64,000 bases of DNA from Terrimonas sp. (lineage in GTDB: Bacteria; Bacteroidota; Bacteroidia; Chitinophagales; Chitinophagaceae), in assembly GCF_003075435.1 (NCBI RefSeq), contig NZ_QCZJ01000001.1, positions 496,001 through 560,000 of the forward strand, written 5' to 3'. Positions 28,156 to 36,507 of this stretch are shown here, piece after piece. The notes below the pieces were generated by a model that saw nothing but the letters and a program-made list of their open reading frames with translations, was not told where the DNA came from and made no database searches. Numbering within the stretch: the first letter of the stretch is position 1; each line of letters starts with the position of its first letter. The position numbers and the translations under genes were made by a program.

Positions 28156-28179
28156 ATCGCTCTCCTTGCGGAGAGCGAT
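28156..28179. repeat. REP-like palindrome
   Basis: A perfect 10-bp stem, ATCGCTCTCC (28156-28165) with GGAGAGCGAT (28170-28179) and TTGC loop, is followed by AATAGGGCGAGGTTG. It lies between the convergent dipeptidase and adenine deaminase genes. No T run follows on either strand, so it is not a classic terminator. Its CTCTCC-loop-GGAGAG plus RGGGNGAGGT layout looks like a dispersed palindromic element. Confidence 0.55.
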
Positions 28180-28219
28180 AATAGGGCGAGGTTGCTTTGA
28201 CGGGATGGGCTGCTACTCT

Positions 28220-29848
28220 TCATTTCACAAACTCAAACCTGTCTCCATCAAACAATCCCTTATCACTTAATTTCAAATGAGGTATAACGAGCAATGCCAT
28301 AAATGATAATGTCATGAAAGGAGAAGACAATGTTGAGCCGACAGATTTTGCCGCTTTATCAATGGCTGAATATTTTTCAGCTACCGTATAGCCATCTTCA
28401 TCACTCATTAAACCGGCTACCGGTAAAGGAAGTATTATAGACTGATCCGGGGAATACAGGCTGACGCCTCCTTTTTGTTCAATGATCATATTTACCGCTT
28501 CACAAATGCTTTCATCGCTTGTTCCTACTACTACTATATTATGACTATCATGCGCAACCGAAGATGCAATCGCGCCCTGTTTTAATCCAAAATTTTTAAT
28601 AAAGGCAACAGCTGCAGGCGTGTCTGCATACCGGTTAACCACCGCAATTTTTAAAATATCATTATCAATATCTATTGCCGCCGGTGCCTGCATTTTTAAT
28701 ATATTGGTGATGAGTTGCCCGTCAAGCGCTTCTATCACAAAAAATTCTTTACCAGATCCACCCGCTACTGCAAAATCAGCCGGTATTTTTTTATCACAGG
28801 AAAAATTATTGATCCGGCTTTTAGTATCCGGTACGGTAAATCCGATCAGAGTTTTTCCATTTTCCGCTACAAGCTCACCTCGTATATATGTCTGTAATAC
28901 TTTAAAATTTACCAGGTCTTTTACAACTATAAAATCAGCATTATCCCCTTCTTTCAAAAGCCCTGTTTCCAGTTTGTAATGAAGTGCAGGGTTTATGCAG
29001 GCTGCCCGCAATACGTTAAACACATCAATACCTTTTGCAACAGCTCTTGCACACAGTTGATCAATATGTCCTTCTACCAGACTATCCGGGTGTTTGTCAT
29101 CGCTGCAAAACATTATCCGTTCAGGATAATCATTCAGCAAATCAATCAGTGCTTCAAAATTTTTAGCAGCGCTTCCTTCTCTTATTAAAATATGCATTCC
29201 AAACTTCAATTTATCAAGCGCTTCTTGTTTTGTAAAACATTCATGGTCTGTTGATATGCCAGCGTTAATATATTGCTTTGCCAATTCACCTGTTAACCCC
29301 GGTGCATGGCCATCAACAGGCTTGTGTAATTTATGGGCTGCCGCGATCTTTGCCATTACCTCCCTGTCTTTATGCAACACTCCCGGAAAATTCATCATCT
29401 CACTCAGGTATTTGATCTCATCCATTTCCAGCAGCTTTGTAATATCCGCTGCATTCAGTTCCGCGCCTGCCGTTTCAAATACAGTAGCAGGCACACAGCT
29501 CGGTGCTCCAAAATAAAATTTTAAAGGAACTTTCCTTCCATCTTCAATCATAAACTGCACACCGGCCATACCGCATACATTGGCGATCTCATGCGGGTCG
29601 CTCACCGTAGCAACAGTGCCATGCACAACAGCAAGCCGGGCAAATTGCGACGGGATCAGCATTGAACTTTCGACATGCACATGAGCATCAATAAACCCGG
29701 GAATTATAAAGGGTAAAGCATCAACATCTTCAGGTATCTTACCTAAGGGCTGTATTGATAGTATTTTACCCTCGCTGCAAAGGATAATACCAGCATATAT
29801 TTTTTTTTGCAGAATATCTACAATCCGGCCCCTGATTTGCTTATTCAT
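28220..29848 (-). CDS. ade: Adenine deaminase
   Basis: Deaminates adenine to hypoxanthine for purine salvage. The 542 residues form a metal-dependent amidohydrolase barrel: HVHVESSM (metal-binding His pair), [26 protein letters not shown] and FCSDDKHPD. The C-terminal adenine deaminase domain contains [13 protein letters not shown] and a repeated substrate motif region ending [18 protein letters not shown]. The length fits the bacterial Ade family rather than the adenosine-deaminase-like ADE. It is a lone gene, convergent with the dipeptidase and divergent from the exported protein gene at 29941. Confidence 0.96.
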   Translation of the reverse strand: MNKQIRGRIVDILQKKIYAGIILCSEGKILSIQPLGKIPEDVDALPFIIPGFIDAHVHVESSMLIPSQFARLAVVHGTVATVSDPHEIANVCGMAGVQFMIEDGRKVPLKFYFGAPSCVPATVFETAGAELNAADITKLLEMDEIKYLSEMMNFPGVLHKDREVMAKIAAAHKLHKPVDGHAPGLTGELAKQYINAGISTDHECFTKQEALDKLKFGMHILIREGSAAKNFEALIDLLNDYPERIMFCSDDKHPDSLVEGHIDQLCARAVAKGIDVFNVLRAACINPALHYKLETGLLKEGDNADFIVVKDLVNFKVLQTYIRGELVAENGKTLIGFTVPDTKSRINNFSCDKKIPADFAVAGGSGKEFFVIEALDGQLITNILKMQAPAAIDIDNDILKIAVVNRYADTPAAVAFIKNFGLKQGAIASSVAHDSHNIVVVGTSDESICEAVNMIIEQKGGVSLYSPDQSIILPLPVAGLMSDEDGYTVAEKYSAIDKAAKSVGSTLSSPFMTLSFMALLVIPHLKLSDKGLFDGDRFEFVK

Positions 29849-29908
29849 GATGCACTCATTACATTTAAGTTATCTGGCTACCTGAAAATTATGAATAAAG
29901 GAAAGCCT

Positions 29909-29916
29909 TATTTTTG
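29909..29916 (+). promoter_or_regulatory. -7 promoter element
   Basis: TATTTTTG matches TAnnTTTG exactly, 24 bases before the ATG at 29941. No convincing TTTG lies at -33. Confidence 0.5.
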
Positions 29917-29940
29917 GTACACAAAATAAAAAACAAAGAA

Positions 29941-30663
29941 ATGACACAATCAAAAATGATTAAATTGCTGACCTTTTTTTGCATGATAATATCGTTTTCT
30001 CATGCTCAAACCGTTGATGAAATTCAACAAAAATATATTACAGCTTTAGGAGGCAAATCCAAACTTTCTACACTTAAAAATATTTACCAGGAAGCTGACA
30101 TGGAAGTTATGGGCATGGTAATGCCTGCAAAATTATGGGTAGTATACAAAACCGCCATGCGCCAGGAAATTGACATACAAGGACAGAAAATAGCAACCTT
30201 TGTAGGCAAAAATAGTGGATGGACAATTAACCCTATGATGGGCTCTACAGAAGCACAACCCCTGCCAGAGGATGCCATTAAAGGCTATTTAGGCATGCTT
30301 GATCCCGGTGGTGAACTAAGTTCCTTTAAAGACTATGGCTATGCTGCTACATTTGAAGGGAAAGAAGCCGTAAATGCCAGCGATGCATATAAAATTAAAC
30401 TGGCAAAAGATTCATCTGAGACTATTCTTTATATAGATGTAAAAACCAACCTCCTTACCAAAAGCATTACCAAAGGTAATGCCGGCGGTCAATCTGTTGA
30501 GATAACTACGCTTTTCTCAGATTACAAAACAAGCCCTGAAGGCTACGTATTTCCCTATTCCCTTACCATCAATAATCCAATGATCGGGGAGATTAAATCT
30601 ACCATTACAAAACTTGATATTAATAAACCTGTAGATATAGCTGAACTGGAAAAGAAAAATTGA
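29941..30663 (+). CDS. Exported LolA/LppX-like protein of unknown function
   Basis: A 240-residue protein with a signal peptide (about 1-22, ending FSHAQ) and a body of alternating strands. The pattern TVDEIQQKYITALGGKSKLSTLKNI followed by extended strands, KLWVVYKTAMRQEI and late EITTLFSDYK, resembles the outer-membrane lipoprotein-sorting (LolA/LolB-like) fold of Bacteroidetes periplasmic proteins. There is no lipobox. I start at the ATG at 29941; a TTG nine codons earlier gives a poor signal peptide. It could bind a lipid-like ligand, but this is inference from fold only. Confidence 0.7.
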   Translation: MTQSKMIKLLTFFCMIISFSHAQTVDEIQQKYITALGGKSKLSTLKNIYQEADMEVMGMVMPAKLWVVYKTAMRQEIDIQGQKIATFVGKNSGWTINPMMGSTEAQPLPEDAIKGYLGMLDPGGELSSFKDYGYAATFEGKEAVNASDAYKIKLAKDSSETILYIDVKTNLLTKSITKGNAGGQSVEITTLFSDYKTSPEGYVFPYSLTINNPMIGEIKSTITKLDINKPVDIAELEKKN

Positions 30664-30683
30664 TCTGTTTATGCAAGCAATAT

Positions 30684-30719
30684 AAAGCGTGCAGCATTAA
30701 AGTTGATGCTGCACGCTTT
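30684..30719. terminator. Bidirectional terminator
   Basis: AAAGCGTGCAGCAT (30684-30697) and ATGCTGCACGCTTT (30706-30719) make a perfect 14-bp stem with an 8-base loop, between the convergent exported-protein and hybrid-kinase genes. TATTTTA follows on the plus strand, so both transcripts can end here. Confidence 0.9.
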
Positions 30720-30723
30720 TATT

Positions 30724-32880
30724 TTATGATGCCTGCCTGTGCTGGTTTGTATTATCGGTGTATTGAACCAGTTTTTTGTGTAACTCTTCCGGCTTAAAGG
30801 GTTTTGGCATATAATCATTAAAACCTTTACTCAATAAATCTTCTTTTATATTTTCATAAGTTGCCGCAGTAAATGCTATAATGGGTATTTCCTGGTGCGT
30901 TTTCCGGATAGCAGCTACTGTTTGAGCGCCATCCATTTCCGGCATTTCAAGGTCTACGAGTAAAATATCCGGTTTATTTTCTTTACCATAGAACAGTTCA
31001 ACAGCCCTCGCTCCATTTTCAGCTTCAATTACCTCTATATTCCATTTTTGCAAAAACCGTTTTGCTACAATCATATTAATCGGGTTGTCTTCTGCAAGTA
31101 AAACGGTAATGCCATCAAGACCGGAAAGTGATTTAAGTCTGTCTTCATCAACATAAGACTTTTGCTTTCTCGTCATTTTAAAACTTAACGTAAAATAGAA
31201 ACAGCTTCCGGCGCCAATATTGCTGTCAACGTGCAGCTCTCCGCCCATCTGGTCAATAATTTTTTTACTGATAGCCAGGCCAAGACCTGTGCCTCCAAAC
31301 TTTCTTGTAGTTTCTATGTCAGCCTGCATAAAACTTTCAAATATCTGCCGGATCTTATTTTGGGGAATACCAATTCCGGTATCAGTAATGGCAAAATAAA
31401 TATCTGTACTATTACTTTTTGTGTTTTTCAATTTCACTTCAATACCTATTGTGCCTTTATCAGTAAATTTTATAGCATTAGCCAGCAAATTGTTCATTAC
31501 CTGGTGCAGGCGTGTCTCATCTCCATATATCTCAATATCAGACAGCTGATCGATATCAATATTAAATCCAAGATTTTTTGATGAAACAGGCGCGGTGAAA
31601 GAGCTCACAATTTTTTGCATAAACGCTTTAAGATTAAAAGGAGCATTTTCAATTTCCATCTTACCAGCCTCTATCTTGCTGAAATCAAGAATATCATTTA
31701 CCAACTGCATCATATGTTCAGAAGAGTATTTAAGCACTTCAAAACTTTGACGCTGGCTTGGCAGGTATTCTTCCTGCAAAACAAGATTGGTTGTACCGAT
31801 AATCGCGTTAAGCGGCGTTCGTAATTCATGGCTCATATTCGACAAGAACCTCGATTTTACCTGTGCTGCCTTCTCCGCTTTTTCTTTCGCCTTCAGGATT
31901 TCAAACTCTGCAATTTTAATCTCAGTTATATCAAGAATACTGATCTTACAATAATTGAACTCACTGTGCGAGAAAGGCACAATATTTACGTAGGCGAAAA
32001 AGGGTGTGTTATCATTCCTGAAAAAATCCATATTACCATACCAGGGCGATTTTTGGGTAAACTGTTGTTTTGCCTGAACCATAATATGCTCTTCCATTTT
32101 ATCGCCAAGCAGATCCTTTGCAGGAGTTCCGATAATTTCATCTTTTTTCTTATAGCTAAATATCTCTATCGCTCTTTTGTTACAGTCTGTTATAATCAGG
32201 CTGTTCACATCCACAATAAACAACCCATCCAGCGACGTATCATACATCGTATCTTTAAACCGTTTTTCGTCCAGGATTTTATATTCGTTCTTTTCAAGTG
32301 TTTTTAATATATAATATGTAAACGAAGCAGTAAGCACAAGAGACAAGCTCAGGTTAAGGCTGAATAATCCGCTGTATTGTTCATTGCTTATGGTTTGAAT
32401 AGTGCTTACATAGGGAGCCAGGATAAATATCATAGCCGCAGTAATAAAAGTTACAATGGCTGTCATGACGAGCTCTTCATAATCCTGCCGTATATCAATA
32501 ACAAAAATTAATGCCAGCAGAAACGGAAAGTAATACATATGCTCTCCGGCCCGCAATCCTTCAACATAACTTATACCAAACAAATATAGATTAAGCGTAA
32601 TAATACCCAGCGCTTTGGCAAAACCTCTTTTACCGTCTTTATTGAGAAAATAACTTACTGCCAGCAGTAAAATGGAGGTAAGATTTAAAGAAACACTTAT
32701 ATAAAGCCCATGAAGGCAGTTAAGCAATACCGAAATAAGGTTGACACCAATACCAAAAAAGATAAAGATTATGAGCCTTTGAACACTTTTATTTTCCTCG
32801 TGGCTCTTGGCAGGATCTATGCCACTATTGAAAATACCATAGAAAAAAGATACTAATCTGTCTAAAATGTTCGTTTTCAT
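30724..32880 (-). CDS. Hybrid sensor histidine kinase/response regulator with PAS domain
   Basis: A 718-residue inner-membrane hybrid kinase, started at the ATG at 32880 (MKTNILDRLVSFFYG). About six membrane helices occupy residues 30-190. A PAS domain (about 210-320, SLDGLFIVDVNSLIITDCNKRAIE) is followed by HisKA with His351 in NMSHELRTPLNAI, HATPase_c with NNLLANAIKFT, DTGIGIP and GGTGLGLAIS, and a C-terminal receiver with phospho-acceptor Asp643 in LLVDLEMPEMDG. A receiver on the kinase usually needs an Hpt protein next, and one is encoded divergently 79 bases away together with a LytTR regulator. The signal sensed is unknown. Confidence 0.94.
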   Translation of the reverse strand: MKTNILDRLVSFFYGIFNSGIDPAKSHEENKSVQRLIIFIFFGIGVNLISVLLNCLHGLYISVSLNLTSILLLAVSYFLNKDGKRGFAKALGIITLNLYLFGISYVEGLRAGEHMYYFPFLLALIFVIDIRQDYEELVMTAIVTFITAAMIFILAPYVSTIQTISNEQYSGLFSLNLSLSLVLTASFTYYILKTLEKNEYKILDEKRFKDTMYDTSLDGLFIVDVNSLIITDCNKRAIEIFSYKKKDEIIGTPAKDLLGDKMEEHIMVQAKQQFTQKSPWYGNMDFFRNDNTPFFAYVNIVPFSHSEFNYCKISILDITEIKIAEFEILKAKEKAEKAAQVKSRFLSNMSHELRTPLNAIIGTTNLVLQEEYLPSQRQSFEVLKYSSEHMMQLVNDILDFSKIEAGKMEIENAPFNLKAFMQKIVSSFTAPVSSKNLGFNIDIDQLSDIEIYGDETRLHQVMNNLLANAIKFTDKGTIGIEVKLKNTKSNSTDIYFAITDTGIGIPQNKIRQIFESFMQADIETTRKFGGTGLGLAISKKIIDQMGGELHVDSNIGAGSCFYFTLSFKMTRKQKSYVDEDRLKSLSGLDGITVLLAEDNPINMIVAKRFLQKWNIEVIEAENGARAVELFYGKENKPDILLVDLEMPEMDGAQTVAAIRKTHQEIPIIAFTAATYENIKEDLLSKGFNDYMPKPFKPEELHKKLVQYTDNTNQHRQAS

Positions 32881-32959
32881 AACCGAGATATTGGTTTGGT
32901 TACATATAATATGCAATCAAATAGAGGATAAAACGACTTAGTTTATTACAAATTGTGAT

Positions 32960-33364
32960 ATGCACAATACAGAAAATAAAATAATGTTTGCCTTTTCCGA
33001 AGAACTGGATACAGCTTTTCTCTATGACTTGTATGGAGATGATTTACAACAAGCTGAAATGGTTTTTGAATCGTCTGCCCAGCAAATAAAAACAGAGATT
33101 GTACTTGCACAGGCAAGGTTTTATGATAGTGATTTACAGGGATTGAAAAAGGTTATTCATAAAATGAAACCATTGTTTGGTTATATAGGTATGAATGAAG
33201 CAATGGAAGAATTTGCTGCTTTTGAAAAAGTATGCCAGGAAGAAAAAACAGCAGCAGATATTGAACAAAAATTTCAATACATACTTATTACCACACAACA
33301 GAGTTTATTAAAAGCAGAAAAAGAAGTAAAGCGTTTGAAACAATTCAATACCCAATATCTATGA
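32960..33364 (+). CDS. Histidine phosphotransfer (Hpt) domain protein
   Basis: A 134-residue helical cytoplasmic protein. The segment LKKVIHKMKPLFGYIGM fits the Hpt motif HxxKxxxxxxG, with His67 as the probable phospho-acceptor. It would shuttle phosphate from the receiver of the divergent hybrid kinase to the LytTR regulator. Its stop overlaps the regulator's ATG in ATGA (33361-33364), implying translational coupling. Sequence similarity is weak outside the His helix, as is normal for Hpt domains. Confidence 0.82.
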   Translation: MHNTENKIMFAFSEELDTAFLYDLYGDDLQQAEMVFESSAQQIKTEIVLAQARFYDSDLQGLKKVIHKMKPLFGYIGMNEAMEEFAAFEKVCQEEKTAADIEQKFQYILITTQQSLLKAEKEVKRLKQFNTQYL

Positions 33365-34050
33365 AGTATCAAAGTATCATCGTTGAAGACCTCCAGGTTG
33401 CAGCGGAGTTTCTAAGGAAGTTCTGCGAAAAATCCGGGGTGATAGATGTAGTTCAACATTTTCTTAATGCGGAAGATGCATTACAATTTTTAAAAGACAA
33501 TGTTGTAGACCTTATATTCCTTGACGTGGAAATGCCGGGAGCCAGCGGATTTGAACTACTGGATCAATTGGTATACACACCACAGGTAATACTTACTACT
33601 TCAAAAACAGAATACGCTTACAGCGCCTTTCAATATAACGTTACCGACTACCTGAAGAAGCCTTTTACGTATCAGCGTTTTCTTGAAGCTGTACAAAAAG
33701 TAAGTAAAAAATCAGAGCAGGCGAACGGGAATTCAGAGCAGGATCACCTGTTTATAAAATCAGATGGTAAGCTTATCCGCTTGCACAATGATGATATTTT
33801 GTTTATTGAAAGCATGGGCGACTACGTAAAGTTTATTACCCCTGCAAAAAAGTATATCACCCACAATACTATAAAGAACCTTGAAACCAAGGTGAATCCA
33901 CAGGTTTTTATGAAAGTGCATCGCTCCTATATTGTAAACTTCACCAAGATCAACGATATACAGGAAAATGTACTGTTTATCAATGGGAATATGATACCCA
34001 TCAGCAAAACGCACAAATCAGGCGTAATGCAAAAGATCAATATTATATAG
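33361..34050 (+). CDS. LytTR-family response regulator
   Basis: A 229-residue response regulator. The receiver (about 1-118) has the acidic pair Glu9-Asp10, phospho-acceptor Asp55 in LIFLDVEMPG, a TTS switch and the KP motif LKKPF. The LytTR DNA-binding domain (about 130-228) has LFIKSDGKLIRLHNDDILFIESMGDYV and FMKVHRSYIVN. LytTR proteins bind two 9-base direct repeats about one to two helical turns apart. It is coupled to the Hpt gene and, with the hybrid kinase, forms a complete four-step phosphorelay. Targets are not known. Confidence 0.95.
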   Translation: MKYQSIIVEDLQVAAEFLRKFCEKSGVIDVVQHFLNAEDALQFLKDNVVDLIFLDVEMPGASGFELLDQLVYTPQVILTTSKTEYAYSAFQYNVTDYLKKPFTYQRFLEAVQKVSKKSEQANGNSEQDHLFIKSDGKLIRLHNDDILFIESMGDYVKFITPAKKYITHNTIKNLETKVNPQVFMKVHRSYIVNFTKINDIQENVLFINGNMIPISKTHKSGVMQKINII

Positions 34051-34089
34051 CATAATTCACAATCTCTGTTATCATTTATCAACTGTTGT

Positions 34090-34440
34090 ATAATGGCTGG
34101 TAAATGATTTTTTTATTTATCGAAGATATATTTCCGGAAATCGAAGGAAAAAGTATTACTGTCGAAATAAGTTTAAAAGCAGCAATATCCGGTGCATCTT
34201 TGTATTGTCAAACGCGATGATCCAATCCTGCTGAAAGATCAGAAAACCCAATACCTTTTGAAAGCTGAAATCCGGATCTTATAAAACCAGTTATTCATCC
34301 AATATTCAGAAAAGCAGCAAACCGGTATCCGTTAAAACCGAAACCAATCCTTTGAAAAAGCTAACCCCCGAAAACAGAAGTTATTCCGTAATTTTTAAGC
34401 CTAACCTTCCCCATTGCATTAACCTCTGAAGAAAGTCAAA
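34090..34440. repeat. Degenerate CCTRTGAAAA repeat array, copy C
   Basis: The 420-base gap between the LytTR gene and the GDYXXLXY gene holds no gene I can support. On the plus strand it iterates CCTGCTGAAAG, TCAGAAAACC, CCTTTTGAAAGC, GCTGAAATCC, CTTATAAAACC, TTCAGAAAAGC, CCGTTAAAACC, CCTTTGAAAAAGC and CCCGAAAAC. CATCTTTGTATTGTCAA (34193-34209) is the exact complement of the 17-mer that ends copy A. Read on the minus strand, the array follows the GDYXXLXY gene terminator, as A and B follow genes. Confidence 0.55.
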
Positions 34441-34446
34441 ACATTC

Positions 34447-34471
34447 AAAGCCACGTCAAAAGCGTGGCTTT
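34447..34471 (-). terminator. Terminator of the DUF2157-GDYXXLXY unit
   Basis: AAAGCCACG (34447-34455) and CGTGGCTTT (34463-34471) form a perfect 9-bp stem. It begins inside the stop codon of the minus-strand gene; the following minus-strand T stretch is interrupted (TTTGAATGTTTTG). Confidence 0.7.
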
Positions 34472-35061
34472 CATTTCTTTATACCATTATTCATTTCTTT
34501 CACTACCTCTCTTATCGGTTTATTATTGATCATTACATCTTTAACAACAGCATCACCATTTAAGACGCTAACCACAGCATATGTTCTTTGTGTAGAATCA
34601 ATCGTGCTTTCCCTGTATGCGCCCTCTGCTTTTATTGCTTTAAATTCATCCATATAAAACTCGGTAAACGGATAATCTATCATCACCATGGCAGAGTCAT
34701 GTTCCATCCTGTTGATATAATTAACGCTTGCTTTCACATAATCAGCGGCATTTACCGGCTTATGCTTAACCAGTTGCCGCACTTTAGCAAAACCGTCTTT
34801 ATCCACATCAAGCAATACATAAACCTCCGGATCATAATTTTCTATGGCAGAGTCAAGATGAACAGTTGTAAAACTACCTGCTTCAAAATTCAGTGTAATA
34901 TATCTTCCTTTAAACGGATGCGCAGGATCAACAGGCTGAGTACGGAAATTAAAAAGCTTACCGCTTCTCAAAACGTTTTCCTTTTGCCAGATCATTTTTG
35001 CAGGCACAGCCCATTGAGCTATTAAAGTGATTATGCATATTATCAACAGTAACTTCTTCAT
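34471..35061 (-). CDS. GDYXXLXY domain protein
   Basis: A 196-residue protein with an N-terminal hydrophobic segment (LLLIICIITLIAQWAVP) that is a signal peptide or anchor, and the domain hallmark FKGRYITLNFE, a variant of GDYxxLxY. The rest is predicted periplasmic strands. Genes of this family are usually next to DUF2157 membrane protein genes, and one lies 23 bases upstream here, so they probably form one complex or pathway. Function is unknown. Confidence 0.85.
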   Translation of the reverse strand: MKKLLLIICIITLIAQWAVPAKMIWQKENVLRSGKLFNFRTQPVDPAHPFKGRYITLNFEAGSFTTVHLDSAIENYDPEVYVLLDVDKDGFAKVRQLVKHKPVNAADYVKASVNYINRMEHDSAMVMIDYPFTEFYMDEFKAIKAEGAYRESTIDSTQRTYAVVSVLNGDAVVKDVMINNKPIREVVKEMNNGIKK

Positions 35062-35084
35062 AGTTTTATTTTAACCTGTAATTA

Positions 35085-36404
35085 TTATCCTTTCAGTTCC
35101 TTTCGCTTTTTCACCATCAGGTAATTGGCAACAAAAAAACCAATGCCGGTAGCAAGGAAGAATAGTCCCCGCCATACAAAAGGAATCTGGTCATCAAAAA
35201 ACCTGAACAGCGCCAGCAAGGCTATTATGGTTAACCCAAAATTTAAAATACCCAGGTGGTCTGTTATTGCCCCTTTTCTTATAAAGAATACAGCTACAAA
35301 CAATATCCAGGCATTTATGATCAGTGTAGCAAACAGCGGATTATTTCCTGCCACCAGCAGCAACAGGAAAAGCAACAAACCGGAAAACCCCATTGGATCA
35401 AAAATAACTTTATTCACACGCCTGTAATCCACAACAATCAACCATATTGCCACCAGCAACATTGCAAAACTGAGATAGAAAAAAGGAACATAAAAAAAAT
35501 CAGATCTTTCTGTATTACCATAATAGGGATGTAACATATTGCTCCATATTCCTTCAAAGCTCCAGAAGAAAAGGAGAAACAATATACCTAAAGCGCCTAT
35601 GCTTAAAAAAGGATTTGCAAATAAGCGGTTATTCTCAAATGCTTCCGACCTGCCTGCCAGGTAAAAAATGCAAAACATTGCTATATAAGCACAGGATACC
35701 CATTCAGGGCTGTTAAAACTACTTTCCGAAAATGCACCGAGTGCAATGGTTAAAGAAAGAGTAATCATCCATGCAAGCAGGATGAAACGGTTACTATCTT
35801 TTTTATTTTTCCAGTATTGATAAATATGCGGCACTATCAAAACAAGCAATCCTATATAGTAATATGGAATATGGCTGGCACGTGAATATCCAAAATACCC
35901 GACCTCACACACATACCAGGTAATACCACCAACGTATAGCAATGCGGTTACAGCAGACGGCATAATATATACCAGCGGTATGACCAGCAACATCCATGTG
36001 AGCAAAAAGTCGCTCAACTCCCCTGAAATATTATAGGTTTGAGCAATAAGAGATATACACGCGGCAACTCCAAAAAATAAAACAACTGCGCTTGTTTCTT
36101 TCCATACTATACTATTTTTTTGTTTGAACAATGCAAATACGCATAACCCCTGCCCTAACAGCAATGGCAGAAAAGCAATAATTGTTTTTGAGAGTCGCCC
36201 AAGCTCATCCCAGTTATGTGCTATTACCAGTATTATACCCAGACTTGCAAGCAAAGCGCCAAGCACATTTACAATAATGGGAAAACGGTTGGGCTTTTCA
36301 GCAGCCTTATGCTGATAATAGTGAAGAATATCCTGCGCGGTTCCGGCAGATATAATATTTGCCTGCACCAGCTCGTCAAGATCTTTTACAACGGGTTTAC
36401 TCAT
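35085..36404 (-). CDS. DUF2157 domain membrane protein
   Basis: A 439-residue polytopic inner-membrane protein. A short cytoplasmic helical N-terminus (residues 1-40, DLDELVQANIISAGTAQDIL) is followed by about 12 membrane helices, beginning VNVLGALLASLGIILVIAHNWDELGR, the typical DUF2157 opening with its conserved Asn-Trp. It is co-transcribed with the GDYXXLXY gene. A role in envelope function is possible, but nothing in the sequence points to a substrate. Confidence 0.88.
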   Translation of the reverse strand: MSKPVVKDLDELVQANIISAGTAQDILHYYQHKAAEKPNRFPIIVNVLGALLASLGIILVIAHNWDELGRLSKTIIAFLPLLLGQGLCVFALFKQKNSIVWKETSAVVLFFGVAACISLIAQTYNISGELSDFLLTWMLLVIPLVYIMPSAVTALLYVGGITWYVCEVGYFGYSRASHIPYYYIGLLVLIVPHIYQYWKNKKDSNRFILLAWMITLSLTIALGAFSESSFNSPEWVSCAYIAMFCIFYLAGRSEAFENNRLFANPFLSIGALGILFLLFFWSFEGIWSNMLHPYYGNTERSDFFYVPFFYLSFAMLLVAIWLIVVDYRRVNKVIFDPMGFSGLLLFLLLLVAGNNPLFATLIINAWILFVAVFFIRKGAITDHLGILNFGLTIIALLALFRFFDDQIPFVWRGLFFLATGIGFFVANYLMVKKRKELKG

Positions 36405-36507
36405 ACATGGAGATAATGTTATATAAACCTACAAAAAATTATATAACGGCAGTTTAAATTAAGGATTGCCTTACTCCATGCATTATCTTTAAAGAAACAA
36501 GTACGCA

